Origin: Pegoplata infirma
Taxonomy: Eukaryota; Arthropoda; Insecta; Diptera; Anthomyiidae
Direction: 5' to 3'
Assembly (NCBI GenBank): GCA_963921195.1
Contig: OY992536.1
Span: forward strand, 242,022,023 to 242,086,022
DNA length: 64,000 nt
Within the stretch, counting starts at the first letter, position 1, and each line of letters begins with the position of its first letter. A program made the position numbers and the translations under genes. The notes under the pieces were generated by a model. The model had not been told where the DNA came from and did no database searches. It was given only the letters and a program-made list of their open reading frames with translations. Positions 11,461-23,256 of the stretch are shown one piece after another.

Positions 11461-11950
11461 TTAGCTGGCTCGGTCCGCATTGCTGGCACAAATATATGGT
11501 CAGTGTTATACTTCGTCTCTCTTCATATATATATAGCCCTGCAAAAAATGTAATTAATTTCTTGGCTTAACGCATAACGGAAATGGGGGTTATGTCCGTG
11601 GGGATAATGTCATGTCACCGAACATTTTCAACAAAAATTTATTTTTTTCGTAAAAACCAAAGTTGAAATATGATGAAAATTCATTTAAAAAAAATTAAGC
11701 CAAATCGGTCCATCCATTCTCAGATTTTAGATACATTTAAAAAGTGGGCGTGGTCTATTTTTCTTTCAGTAAAAACTTAAATTGGACCACTACGAACATT
11801 TAAATGCAAAATTACCCAAATCGTTGCAGCCGTTTTGCAAATTTAGATAAATCGAGAAAAGTGGCCGTAAAAGTGGGCGTGGTCAATTTACGTAAAAACC
11901 TATGTTTGACTATGACGACATTTTTTAAACTTATCATTGGTTATTTTCAG
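11461..11950 (-). mobile_element. Truncated Helitron-like copy
   Basis: On the minus strand this ends GCGGACCGAGCCAGCTAA, matching the 3' end (GCGGACCGGGCCAGCTAG) of the elements at 24425-28185. It carries the same internal units (AAAGTGGGCGTGGTC, AAATCGGTCCATCCATTC, TTACGTAAAAACC). Its 5' part is missing. Confidence 0.7.
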
Positions 11951-12461
11951 ATAATAATATATCTATCAAATATTCTTTTTCAAAAAAAAAAAAAATCTCA
12001 AAACTTTGTTATTGCCCCATGCATCTAGTTTAAATATCAATTTATTTTTAAAAACTTTTTTAATTTGCTAACGAAAAAAAAAAATCTCTTTTTGCCACAA
12101 TAGTTTTCTAAGTCTGTAAAGCTTTTAAAAATATTAAAAATTGGTCACAGAACCACAAAAAAGAAAAAAAAACAAAATAGCAGAAACTAAAAAAAAAAAC
12201 TTAAACTCTTTTTAAAAACTACACTAAAATAAATTAAAAATGCATACAATATTTACAAAATTCTGCAGAAAAAAAAAAAATAAAGTAAAGAAAAATACAT
12301 GTAACAAACTCAGACATATGCAAATTGGATTTTATCGTTGTTGTTCCCATCTATATGTATACAGATGGTATGAGTGTGTGTTAGCAATTGCGACATTGGC
12401 ACCAAAACCTATTACCATTTTATTTTTTTAAATAAAAAAACAAATAAAAATTCTGAAAAAG

Positions 12462-13151
12462 CCCGAGTAAAAATTTTTATATGATACAATATATAATGAT
12501 ATGTAACACAATATATATTTATACGCAATTTGATCCGAATAATGGTGGATGTTTTTGCATTAAAAAAGATCAACTTGTATAAAATATGATTTGATTTCAT
12601 CCGAGTTTTGATCAGACATTGCCATATATTATTGGATCTAATTAGATCTAATTGCATAAAAACATGTAAAATCCTGGTGTTTTTTGGTTTGGGTTGAGAT
12701 ACACCACAGGTCAACGATACATTCACCAAACATATAATTTTCTTAAACAAAAAAAATGTTCGGGTACGCTTCGAACCAGATAGGTGATATACATAACCCT
12801 GACAAGGAAATGTTTAGGAACATTTTAAAAAGTTTCTTATACTTTGCCTTAAAAACTTAGAAAATTGTTGGTTAAATGGAAACATATAGTGTTATATATG
12901 GAACAGAATAGGATATATATAATTTTATATTAAATTATACAGAAAAACAATTTTTGTATTGATCCTCATATAATTAAATATAATTATATCAACCGTACGC
13001 CTTTTAATCCGAATCATGATTAAATTATATATAACTACATATGACTGCATTTAAAAAATTTAGAAAACAGCTCACGGGATATATGATCATATATGATTCG
13101 TTAGGTTTGTATCAAGTTATATATTGTTATATATGTTTATTTTTACTCGGG
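12462..13151. mobile_element. 690-bp CCCGAGTAAAAA TIR element
   Basis: It begins CCCGAGTAAAAATTTTTATA and ends TTTTTACTCGGG. The arms continue imperfectly through ATATATAATGATAT/ATATTGTTATAT. The interior is rich in TATAT and ATATGAT motifs. The 112-residue minus-strand frame at 12412-12750 overlaps its left end and has no recognisable domain. Confidence 0.65.
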
Positions 13152-13544
13152 AGATGTAAAAAAAAAACTGGAAATACCACGATAAAGGAAAACTTTTTTC
13201 AATAATCTGCATTCACCGTAAATCGTTTCACGATATACATGTAAGAGTATTAGGGTAGAATTTTTTAAACTACACCCTTTAAAAAAAGAGTAAGGTTTCG
13301 AATTATAAATTGGGTAGATGTAAAGAAAGTACAATTATTACCTACCATAAATTGTGGAAAAATATATCCGGTATCCGATCACAATGCCTCTGAACGCAAT
13401 CTAGACGTCAAATGTGTATGAGTTAAGGTGGAATTTAAATTGCCAAAAAATTAAATTAATATTAATTAAATTTTGTAATATTTTTATTAGAAAAAACCAT
13501 GTTAGCAAATTGTGTTTCTATGCGTTGTTTTAGTTCTTCAACAC

Positions 13545-13665
13545 TGAAAAAAGACATAACTAACTTTACTTATAAATAGTTCATAGTTTTCTTTAAATGG
13601 AGTTCATTAATATAAGAAAAAAAGTTACTGCCAAAGAAATTTTCTCCAAATCTCAGAAATATCCC
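13545..13665. repeat. Short dispersed repeat
   Basis: The block ACTTATAAATAGTTCATAGT, TTTCTTTAAATGGAG and TACTGCCAAAGAAATTTTC recurs with the same order at 53375-53475. Confidence 0.6.
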
Positions 13666-13764
13666 AGTCAGAAATTGCAAACCTTACCCAAGATTTAATT
13701 GGAAATGCCAATACCTAGCCAACATTGACAATTGCAATAAGAAATGTACACCGTTTGTATACCC

Positions 13765-14335
13765 CACAAATACAGTATGGGGGTATACTCACTTTGTCAT
13801 TCCGTTTGTAACGCATCGAAATATCGGTTGGGGACCCCATAAAGTATATATATTATTGATCCATGATCGATTCTAAGACATTCTGTGAATGCCCGTCTGT
13901 CCGTCCGTCCGTCTGTCTGTAGATGGCACGATGCAGTCCAAAATAAATGAGCTAGCCTCCTGCAATTTGGCATGAATATGTCTTATGGTCCTAGGCAGGT
14001 TAAGTTCGTAAATGAGCAAAATCGGCTCAGGGGGAAAAAGTTCCCCTTGAAGAACTGAACCAACCTCTGAAAAAATACACTTTTTTTATATGTTTTTTTG
14101 TATTTTTGTTAAATAAATGAAACATTTGTTATATTTATCGGGATGGGAAGGTGCTCTCAAAAAAAAAAATGGCTGCGAATTTTGTTCCTTGCCCAAAACA
14201 TTAAATCATGAAAATGTTTTGCGGAAGATTTGTGTGTACTTGCCAAAGCAAAGTTTTTTTTTAGAAAAAATAATGTTATATTACTTTGCTATTCCATGCA
14301 AAATGAATTAAAATATTAGTCGAGGACCCCATTAA
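13765..14335 (+). repeat. Longest family B copy followed by family C sequence
   Basis: In order: GTATGGGGGTATACTCACTT, GGGGACCCCATAAAGTATAT, a tract of GTCCGTCCGTCCGTCTGTCT, GGCACGATGCAGTCCAAAAT, TCCTAGGCAGGTTAAGTTCG, then the family C block (GCCCAAAACATTAAATCATG, TTGCCAAAGCAAAG, GTCGAGGACCCCATT). Families B and C are adjoining parts of larger repeats here. The 64-residue frame at 14117-14311 lies wholly in repeat. Confidence 0.75.
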
Positions 14336-14339
14336 AAAA

Positions 14340-15248
14340 CTAAAAGAGCTGTGCACTTCGTAAGTGAGTGCAAAAATAAGTGCAAAAAAGTGTTTTTACA
14401 TTTTGGAGAGTATAAAAGATCGGCACCAAAGAATATACAGCTCTCACTTGTTTTATGTATATTTGATAAACAAATGGAAAATTTTTATGCGAAAAGCTTA
14501 GACTTGGTGAAAAAGTAGTTTTTGTAAAAAAAACTTTTTTTTTTCACGAAAAACAAAATAATGTTAAAAAAAAATTTAATGAACCCAAAATTATTTGGTG
14601 AACAAAATTTTGATGAAAAAAAGTTTTTGATGAATTTTTTTGATGAAAAAAAAAAAAAAATGATAATAAAAAATTAGATTAAAAAATTTTATGAAAAAAA
14701 TATGATTAACAAAAATTTACAAAAAAAAAAATTAATGAAAAAAAAATTTCATAAAAAAAAATTAATGAAAAAAAAATTGATGCAAAAAAAAAATTTGATG
14801 CAAAAACAAAAAAAAAAATGATGAAAAAAAAGTTTGATGAAAAAAAAAATTTTTATGAAAAAAAAAAAATTGATGAAACGGAAAATTATTGAAAAATAAC
14901 AAAATTGATGAAAAAAAAATTTGTTGAAAAAAATTTGATGAAAAATTTTATAAAAAAAAAAGGTTATGGAAAAAAAACTGGATGAAACAAGAAAAAATTG
15001 ATGGAAAAAAAATTGATGAAAGAAAAAAAAAAAATTGATGAAAAAAAAAAATGATGAAAAAAAAATTGATGAAAAAAAAAATTTTTTGCTGAAAAATAAT
15101 TATGTTACTCTTTATTTACCAGCTAGTGAAAACCGGTTTTATTCACCACGAGGTGAATTATTATCCAAGTTACAAACCAAAGTTATTAAAATTTTTGGTT
15201 TTTAGAAAATGAAAATAGTAATTCTTGTTTTCTTTTTCGTTAATTTCC
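14340..15248 (+). repeat. Family D repeat, most complete copy, with GATGAAAA array
   Basis: The left flank (AAAGAGCTGTGCACTTCGTA, GCAAAAAAGTGTTTTTACAT, GGCACCAAAGAATATAC, GATAAACAAATGGAAAATTT) leads into about 500 bp of degenerate TTGATGAAAAAAA units (14580-15085). The right flank has AATAATTATGTTAC, CACCACGAGGTGAATTATTA and AAAATTTTTGGTTTTTAG. The same arrangement recurs at 36650-37860 and, inverted, at 54020-55860. Confidence 0.75.
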
Positions 15249-15753
15249 AGCAAAACTTTGGTAATGGGTAGTGATTATATAACACATTACCAGGTAATGT
15301 ATATAACTTAATTGTAGCATTATTTTATGATGTTTTACCAAACATTTGTTCCACAACGTATTATTTTCAAGTGAAAAATAATGCATTACTAATAATTTGC
15401 CACGTAATGCATGATTATTGGAAAAAATGCATTTTATATTTATTATTTCTAAACATTAAATCACGGATGACTTATGTTTAGTTACATTATGTATTATTTG
15501 AAAGTTTGAAATAATGCATTATTTATAATTGGATGCATAATGCATTACAATAACATAAAAAAATAATTATTTTATAAAAAAAATGAATAAGTTTAAACTA
15601 GAGATGGGCTCACGTCAGGAAATTTCTAACGACACACACTCACGAGCATATTTTATCTACATACACTCACTTACAATCACGTGAGTAAATTTAATACAAA
15701 ATTACTTTTTCACTACTCGTAACACCTTATATATTATCTTCTAGTATGCTATA

Positions 15754-17878
15754 GGGGCGGTGAAATAAAGCCATAGGCAATAAGGACATATGGCCTTTTT
15801 TCCCAAAGAGTTGAGAAATAAGGCCATATGGCGTTATTACCAACCACTGTTAGAAATAAAGTCATATATGGCTTTGTTACTCATTTAAATATTTTTTAAA
15901 AATGTTCATCATTATTTTGCGGAGAGTTTGGAAATATATTTCCACGTAAATCCTGCTACCCAAAAAAAAAATATTTAGCGAAGCCTCTAAATTAATTTAT
16001 GCAGTTTGAAATGGCGTACGGACAGGCGTACGGACATAACGCCCAAGTGCATATCGCCCAATTTAAAAAAGTCATTCCACCCAAAAAAAATGTGTGATAG
16101 TTGTTGTTGCAAAATTTTTTGGACGATATGGCCATTATTTTTGGGTATTTTAACAATTTTCTTTAAATTAATATAAATTATCAAAAATGTCATATTATCC
16201 AAATATCAAAATGTTGAATTTATAAAATGTCATAGCGCCCAAAAAAATAATCATAAAACTCACCAATATTGCTTTTTGTTTAAGACAATGTTTGAAAGGT
16301 TTTATGCGTAGCCGGCCTTCGGCCGGGCTTAGGGATTACAAAATCCATGCATTAAACCCACCCTCTCCGCAAAGTAAAGTTTCTAGGGTAGCAGGCCTTA
16401 ACACTATCAAATTTGTTATGCATCAAAAAGGCCTGATAACCAAAATAGCTTTGGTTTGCAGAGAGGGTGGGTTTAATGCATGGAGTATGTAATCCCTAAG
16501 CCCGGCCGAAAACCTTTATTACAAAAAAAAAAAAAAAAAACAAATCATAGAAGTCGTAATTTCGACATTTCGCCCAAAAAAAATATTTTGGATTTTTTGA
16601 CAATTTTGTTTTGGGAGAAATAACATTTTTAGACCTTTCATTTTGGGCTATATGTCGCAGCTTGGGCGATATGACATTTACGGTTTTGGGCGATAAGACC
16701 TTGGGCGCTATGTCCGTACGCCGTACGGCGCCCAAAACCGTAAATGTCATATCGCCCAAGCTGCGACATATAGCCCAAAATGATAGTCTTTTTTTTTTTT
16801 TTTTTTTTTTTTAATTACTATCATCGTTACACTTAAAATATCACAAAAATATTTACATATTTACATATTTTGAGAATTTACTTAATAGTATTGCAACAAA
16901 TTAAAACTTATATATAATTATTAATAACAGATCAAAATGAAAAAATGTTCTCGCAAAACAAAATTGTCAAAAAATCCAAAATATTTTTTTTGGCGAAATG
17001 TCGAACTTACGACTTTTATGATTTGTGTTTTTGTAATAAAGGTTTTCTGCGTAGCCGGCCTTCGGCCGGGCTTAGGGATTACATACTCCATGCATTAAAC
17101 CCTCCCTCTCTGCAAACAAAAGCTGTTTTGGTTATCAGGCCTTTTTGAGGCATAACAAATTTGATAGCGCAAAGGCCTGCTACCCTAGAAAACTTTACTT
17201 TGCGGAGAGGGTGGGTTTAATGCATGGATTTTGTAGTCCCTAAGCACGGCCGAAGGCCGTAGCCGGCCTTCGGCCGGGCTTAGGGATTACATACTCCATG
17301 CATTAAACCCTCCCTCTCTGCAAACAAAAGCTGTTTTGGTTATCAGGCCTTTTTGAGGCATAACAAATTTGATAGCGCAAAGGCCTGCTACCCTAGAAAA
17401 CTTTACTTTGCGGAGAGGGTGGGTTTAATGCATGGATTTTGTAATCCCTAAGCCCGGCCGAAGGCCGGCTACAAAAAAAAAACTTTTTTTGTTAAACAAT
17501 CTTTAAATTAAAAACCCTGCCAATAAAAAATTGGTGCCTCTAAACCCCTCTAAGTACCGAGGTTCCTGGTATATGTGTTTTTTTAATTTAAAGATAGTCA
17601 AAAAAATTTTTTTTTCTGCGTAGCCGGTCTTCGGGATTTCAAACTCCATAAATTAATTTAGCGTCTTCGCTTAATAATTTTTTTGGGTGGCATGATTTAC
17701 GGGGAAATATATTTCCACATTTTCAACTGATATGGCTTTATTTCCACTTTGGTTGCAAAATCAATATGACTTTATTGCTCAATCGTGTTGGTAATAAAGC
17801 CATATGGCCTTATTTCCCATTGAATTGAGAAATAAGGCCATATGGCCTTATTGCCTATGGCTTTATTTCACCCCCCTC
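15754..17878. mobile_element. 2.1-kb Mutator-like foldback element with 9-bp TSD
   Basis: It is flanked by a perfect 9-bp duplication TATGCTATA (15745-15753 and 17879-17887). The arms are about 270 bp and imperfect: GGTGAAATAAAGCCATAGGC at the left, its complement at the right, with repeated ATAAGGCCATATGG and GGAAATATATTTCC. Inside is a further palindrome: arms 16515-16630 and 16945-17045, and 54-bp perfect arms 16639-16692/16729-16782 around a 36-bp loop. Copies of a ~205-bp palindromic unit lie at 16308-16511, 17051-17258 and 17259-17472. No transposase is encoded. A 9-bp TSD with long TIRs is typical of Mutator-like elements (inference). Confidence 0.8.
16308..17472. repeat. Three copies of a ~205-bp palindromic unit
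   Basis: Each copy begins GTAGCCGGCCTTCGGCCGGG and continues GATTACA..CCATGCATTAAACCC. It ends with the mirror GGGTTTAATGCATGG..GTAATCCCTAAGC-CCGGCCG. Copy 1 is 16308-16511; copies 2 (17051-17258) and 3 (17259-17472) are tandem and nearly identical. The GC-rich GCCGGCCTTCGGCCGG end stands out in an AT-rich region. A solo end occurs at about 42345-42375. Confidence 0.8.
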
Positions 17879-18199
17879 TATGCTATATTATTTCATTTCT
17901 CGTAACCTATAAAATATCATATATTTTACACCTTACTCGTATTCTTCGTTATAAATTTATGACTTATTTTATACCTTACTGGTATTCTTTGTGATAATGT
18001 GGATGCATTACTTTGAGTCTCATCGCCTATTAAAATCATCAATGCTGCAATGTATAAAATAAGAGATCCTATACCATATTTTATACCTTATTTGGTAATC
18101 TAAGTTTTGCTGGGTTGTTAGCTTATATAGTCAAACTGAGGTGGCGTCCTGCAACTTTTTTTAAATTAGACACCAGCCTAAAAACATTATCATGTTAAA

Positions 18200-18740
18200 A
18201 AATTTCCCACGAAAACATTAAAAAATAATGATTTCGTGTGTTATTTCTTACAATTTTTCTATTAAATTATTTTTTAAAAATTTGTTAATAAAATTTTGGG
18301 GAATCGATCCCGCAATCAACTACATTTTGGCCAGACACTCTACTCATTGAGTCAAAGTCACTTGATACAAACACGTTTTTATATTTCGATAAATAATTTT
18401 TTGAGTTTTTTTTTTTTTACAAAAAAATTACCCACACAAGTAGGTAAAAACTAATGACTTCTCCTTAAAAATGCCAACAATAAAAAAAAATAACGTACAC
18501 AAATCAAAAAAAATTAAGGAATAATCACTTATTTTTACTTACAGAACAAAAATAAATGACTTTAAAAATTGAATGCTAATGAAGATCTTTATTTTTTATG
18601 TTGTTATTTTTGAAACACAGAACAGAAAAAGTCATTTAAAAAACTGAACGTTAAACAAATAGTTTTTCTTTTAACAACGATAAAACATAATACTTTTTAA
18701 ATTAACTACAAACAGTTAATGACATAATTTAAATTTGAAA
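18200..18740 (-). mobile_element. tRNA-like repeat, copy 1 (minus strand)
   Basis: About 540 bp matching 38090-38640 in inverted orientation. The core (18299-18365), read on the minus strand, has an A-box-like TGAGTAGAGTGTCTGGCC and a B-box-like GCGGGATCGATTCCCC at tRNA spacing. The flanks share ACACAAGTAGGTAAAAACTA, TCATTTATTTTTGTTCTG and AACTGTTTGTAGTT. This suggests a tRNA-related SINE or similar non-autonomous element. It is not a functional tRNA because stems are not complete. Confidence 0.6.
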
Positions 18741-19104
18741 TTGTGTTCAATCTTTAAAAATCTTAAGTTTAAAAATAAGTTTTCCCAGCAGAAATAAATC
18801 GAGATTTTGGCGACACAGCATCTGTTTATAGCATACCGTAGCGCATCCAAAGAGCGCTCTTAGGGATGCAGTAAAAGGAAGGGGAAAACATTTTATTTTT
18901 TTTTTAAAGATTTTTTATATAAAACTTATAATGTGTAATTATTTTTTGATAAAATTTCACACTTGCTTTCCTTTTTAATATTTTTAACACTTTTGGAATA
19001 AAAAAACATGAGTTTTAGACAAAGACACATGATTTGACTGCATCATTATTGCGCATTAATCAGCGCTGCAAAGAGCGCTTCAATCATAGCATCTTTGACC
19101 GCTG

Positions 19105-20434
19105 CACAGTGCCACATTTGGCCAATCTAGCACGACAAAAATAAAAAAAAAAATGTTCCCCGATTTTCATGATATGTTTGTATGTATTATAGAACATTCC
19201 TAATAGCACGGAAATAATCATATAAGATCGATAATTCTGTTCGTTACTAACAGGTGGGTGCATAAAGTTGGGTCTTGTAAAATCCTGTAACTACCCAGCA
19301 AAAATTGGCATTACTAGTAATGGGTTTTGTAATCCGAATCAGATGTTAATCAGTAGTTACTTATTGAATGAAACACTAATTATTTTAACAAGGGCGTGAG
19401 ACAAAAATAACTAGTGAAGAGTATGGATATAAATAAGTAGTTACTGCCTCGGATTACAAATAAGGAGTAAAAACCCATTACCAATAAGAAGTAAAAAAAT
19501 TAGTTAATTAAAACTTTTAAAATTTAACTTGTTTTTACTAAAACTTAAAAATTGCGTAATTTTTATTAAGTTTTAAAGTAATTTTTAAGTTAATTGAATT
19601 GTAAAGGTTAAAAGTCCAAGTGCAAGGAGATATTATTACTTGGAAGTACTTTTATAACATATTACTGAAAAGTAGTTACTTGTGGGCTTAAAATAATGTT
19701 AATGGTAATGGGTACTCGTTTTAAATAATGTACTTGGTAATGATTACTTTTCACAACTCATTACCATGTTTTTGCTGGGTAGTGTACATTATTTTGCATA
19801 AATTAAGTCGAGTTTAAACTGTTGTAACTTTTGAACAAAAAGATATATTTATCCACTCTTTTTTGGTAATTTTAAAGGATATTTAAATGCTTTAAATCAT
19901 GTCTTTTCTTTTTTTGTCAAACAAATTTTTCTATTTTTTATTAAATTTTTAACAAAATACAAATTTTTGAAAAGAAAATTATATATTTATTTTTTTTGAT
20001 GGAATAGAACTTTTGTGTTTGGTCCGTATTGGTCGCCGGACTTTTTCAGATATATTGACCAATATCCATAGTACTAATTTCAACGGCTAACTTTTGCGAC
20101 CGTCTGCGACGCCGACTACAGTGGGGCGATATATAAACCTTGTTTTTACATATTTTTTAAACATTTTTTAAAAAAGTGGGCGTGGCAGTTGTCTGACCGC
20201 CCCCTTTTTTTGTGATAATATTTCCTCAGTCATTGAGAGTATATATACTAAGTTTAAAGAAATTATAACCAAAATTACAAGTTTTAAAAAAAAGTGGGCG
20301 TGGCCCTTAACCGGCCTCCCACATTTTTCATAATGTTATTTTCGAAGTCAAAACGAACATTTATACCGCATTTTAAGCCAAAATAATTAAAATTGGATTT
20401 TTGTCGTCCTAGATTGGCCAAATGTGGCACTGTG
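19105..20434. mobile_element. CACAGTGCCACATTTGG TIR element
   Basis: The left end is CACAGTGCCACATTTGGCCA followed by ATCTAGCACGACAAAAA; the right end is its mirror TTGTCGTCCTAGATTGGCCA and AATGTGGCACTGTG. A 5-bp CGCTG flanks both sides (19100-19104, 20435-20439). The interior has AAGTGGGCGTGGC stretches. A solo end of the same family is at 28619-28654. The superfamily is uncertain; CAC-type ends recall CACTA/Chapaev groups but the TSD length does not decide it. Confidence 0.7.
19294..19779 (+). mobile_element. CCCAGCAAAAA MITE, copy 2
   Basis: A 486-bp copy flanked by TA on both sides, highly similar to 1793-2279 along its whole length and in the same orientation. It lies inside the 19105-20434 element, so it is the youngest layer of this nest. 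Confidence 0.9.
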
Positions 20435-20599
20435 CGCTGTTCCCATAAAAAATGTGAAAATGAAAATTTCCGATATTTTTTTGATGTTCACTTCCGATTT
20501 TTTTTTTCATTTTGTTTCACATAAATAAAGTTTTGTAAAGTAAAACGAATGAATTTTTTTGTTATATTTTTTTAAATTTTAGTTTTTTGATTTCAACTT

Positions 20600-20760
20600 T
20601 GAATTTACAGCATCTTTATTCTGCTTAAATCAGCTCTACAAAGATACATGAATTCACTGCATCTTTAATCTGCTTAAATCAGCGCTAAAAAGATACATGA
20701 ATTTACAGCATCTTTATTCTGCTTAAATCAGCGCTCTAAAGACACGTGATTTCAGTGCAT
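20600..20760. repeat. Three tandem ~50-bp units
   Basis: The units share CAGCATCTTTATTCTGCTTA, AATCAGCGCT and AAAGATACATGAATT, repeated three times with small changes. They end in AGAGCGCT-rich sequence. They form part of the right side of the 18784-20912 element. Confidence 0.75.
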
Positions 20761-20914
20761 CTAAAGAGCGCTGTTTCTGTGTATCCAACTAGCGCTCTAA
20801 AGTGGGACATCGCCTTAGGGAATCATGCATGAATTCAGCGCAATTGGATGCGCTTCTTTACTCAAGTTCCCCTTCCAAAAGCTGCTGAACGTTCAGCAAA
20901 ATTTCTGCTGGGTT

Positions 20915-21235
20915 ACCTTAAACTATTTAAAGTCTTCTACCTTAATATCCACCCCTTTTAACTATATTCAGTCATTTAATGTAGAGGAGACAGACAGATT
21001 CATTTTCCATTTTTAGCTATAAACATAATAGTTGCTGACATTGGCGTTACGAAACACCAAAATAACAATAACGTTAACTTCGATTGGAAAATGTGTAGTA
21101 TATGGTTACTTTTATTTAATGCCCACAAAAAACAACGTATTTCTAGGTATTCCTCAAAGTGTAGGTGGATTTTATTACAACTTAAATTGTATTTCAATAT
21201 ATAAGAGAAATTCCGTGCCAAATCAACTATTTTTG
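20915..21235. other. Intron without recognised elements
   Basis: Ordinary intron of somewhat higher complexity. Overlapping open frames on both strands (21000-21331) cross into the hAT terminus and are not convincing genes. Confidence 0.5.
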
Positions 21236-21446
21236 GACACGACCAGTGTTGCCACTTCTTGGATAATTATCCAAAAAATGGATAATTTAAAATTTTTTGG
21301 ATACTCTTTGGATAATTACATTTTTGGATAATTTATGGATAATTTTATCATTTACAATTTAAAGTTTTACATGGACAAAATATATATTTTTTTAAAGAAA
21401 ACAAAAACCGATTTACGAAATAAATTATCTTCAAATATCTTCAAAT

Positions 21447-21672
21447 GAGGGGCCCCCGTAGGCTAGTTGGTAGCGTGCTAGCCTTTGAACGTAGGGGTCG
21501 TGGGTTCGATTCCCACCAGAGCCCTTGGTTTTTTTCGCTACAACGAGACGACGGTCATTGTTACCAGTTCTCGGTTAAGTTGAATTTATTAAAAATGAGT
21601 TGTAAATAAAATAGAAAGAATAAATAAAAATAATTGATCATTTGATCAAAATTATTATATTATTATTATTAT
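21447..21672 (+). mobile_element. tRNA-derived SINE, copy 1
   Basis: A tRNA-like head has an A-box-like TAGGCTAGTTGGTAGCG and a perfect B box GGTTCGATTCC (21503-21513). It is followed by a shared tRNA-unrelated body (TTTCGCTACAACGAGACGA, GGTCATTGTTACCAGTTCTC) and an A/T-rich tail ending in (TTA)n. The flanks carry an 11-bp duplication TATCTTCAAAT (21436-21446, 21673-21683), so it moved by retrotransposition. It needs a LINE partner in trans. Confidence 0.85.
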
Positions 21673-21768
21673 TATCTTCAAATACTGTTGCTTCAATTCT
21701 TTTTACAAAAGAAGGCATTGAAAGAAATGGGGGTACAAATTTTGAGCCCACAAAAGAGTAACTCTGTG

Positions 21769-22214
21769 GAACAAATTCAGGTTAGCAAAAGTTAGGTCGA
21801 TTCTGAGAGTGAGATGTGAAAAAAGAGGCTAAATTAGAAGACCCGTATCGCGGCGTTTGTTTAGTTCAAATTTTTTTTTAATCGACCTTCGAACTTTACA
21901 GTCAAATGCCGATTTTCAGCATTTTGTTTTTATGTTTTTTTGGGCTATAACTTGTCGACTGATTGATATTTTTTCAATCTGTAAAAGCCAAATTGTTGCT
22001 AGAGACCTGTCCAACAATTTGATTGAAAAAAAAAACCAAAAAAACATATAAACAATATGCTGAAAATCGGCATTTGACTGCAAAGTTCAAAGGTCGATTA
22101 AAAAAAATTTCGAACTAATATAAACAAACGCTGCGATACGGGTCTTCTAATTTAGCCTCTATTTTCACCCCTACTCTCAGAATCGACCTAACTTTTGCTA
22201 ACCTAAATTTGTTC
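21769..22214. repeat. 446-bp palindrome
   Basis: The left arm (GGTTAGCAAAAGTTAGGTCG, ATTCTGAGAGTGAG, GGCTAAATTAGAAGACCCGT, CAAATGCCGATTTTCAGCAT) is mirrored by the right arm ending GCTAACCTAAATTTGTTC. Each arm is about 190 bp. A minus-strand and a plus-strand frame over it reflect the palindrome. Confidence 0.8.
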
Positions 22215-22455
22215 TACAGCGTAATACTATTGTTATAACATATTTTTTATTTTGAACAGTACAAAATGTATGATTTTTATTTGAGGGGCTCAAAGCACAA
22301 GGGGTTCAAGTGACTTTTTTAAAAAAATTGAGTTAACATATGGAATTAGTAGGTGAAGTTCACAGAAGTTCAGAGCACAAGAGGTGAATGTGAAATTCTT
22401 ATCCGTTAGCGAGATATGGCGACCATTTCTAGCTCTTGTTACTAAAATACCTGTT

Positions 22456-22509
22456 TTGCTTGGAGCACAAGGGGTATATGAGCACTTAAACCCCTTGTGC
22501 TCCAAGCAA
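22456..22509. repeat. Perfect 19-bp-arm hairpin with GAGCACAAGGGG core
   Basis: TTGCTTGGAGCACAAGGGG (22456-22474) is exactly complementary to 22491-22509, with a 16-bp spacer. The same GAGCACAAGGGG sequence forms the TIRs of the MITEs at 23464, 29362 and 29614. Confidence 0.85.
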
Positions 22510-23256
22510 TTATTAAAATTTAGTTTTTCACTTGGACAAGTGGTTGAATTCCGAGAAGTTCTTGTAGTAATAGTAATAAAATTTTGCCCAAGCATCTTCA
22601 GTCTGTAACCAGCGGTTAAAGTGTGAAAAAATGGCGATTTCCGACCAAAATTCATGTCCGAATTTTTTGACCAAATTGGGCTCAAAAATTAGGAATTTTT
22701 GCGTACATAATAGGAAAAATGTAAAAAAATCCCAAAAAAAAAATATTGGTCCACAGATGCTGATTTTTAACATAATTATTATTTTTTTTATCCAAATTGG
22801 TCCCAAAAGTTGGAAAATGTAAAGCAAGTTATCTAAAAAATATTAAAAAAATATAAAAAACACGATTTTCGTTCAAAAATGCTGATCAAAGATTTTGATA
22901 CACAGATGCTAATCAGCTTTTTTGGACCAAAATCGTGGGTTTATTTTTAAAATTTTTCACATAAAATACTCAACATTTTTCGACTTTTAAGACAAATTTG
23001 ATTAAAAATATTTTTTATGTTTATAAATCAGCATCTGTGGACCAAAATCGCAATTTTGAAATTTTTTAAATATTTTTCCCATAAAACGCGCAAAAGTTCC
23101 TTATTTTTGACCCAGATTTGGTTAAATATTTCAGATATAAATTTTGGTCCAAAAACGTAATTTTTTAAACTTTGACCGCTGGTTGCAGACTAAAAATGAC
23201 CTTGCAAAAATTTTTCATAAATTTTCCCACAATTAGCTACTCCATGTCCATCGTTC

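Larger units (their letters stand above)
15249..18113. mobile_element. Outer TIR element (CCAGCAAAAC ends) containing a foldback
   Basis: The left end CCAGCAAAACTTTGGTAATG is matched by the right end TTTGGTAATCTAAGTTTTGC plus TGGG. The left interior (15280-15560) is rich in AATGCATTA/ATAATGCATTA motifs. It appears split by the 2.1-kb foldback at 15754-17878. Its termini resemble the CCCAGCAAAAA MITEs but the interior differs. Confidence 0.5.
18784..20912. mobile_element. Outer CCCAGCAGAAAT element (three-level nest)
   Basis: It starts CCCAGCAGAAATAAATCGAG and ends CAAAATTTCTGCTGGG. Both ends carry AAGAGCGCT and GCATCTTT motifs (18850, 19070; 20590-20800). It is interrupted by the element at 19105-20434, which itself contains the MITE at 19294-19779. 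It includes an open frame at 20825-21016 with no recognisable product. Confidence 0.65.

Noticed and set aside
12760..12790. Possible tRNA B box on the minus strand (GGTTCGAAGCG)
   Set aside because: Only a partial consensus match, with no A box or stem structure at the expected distance.
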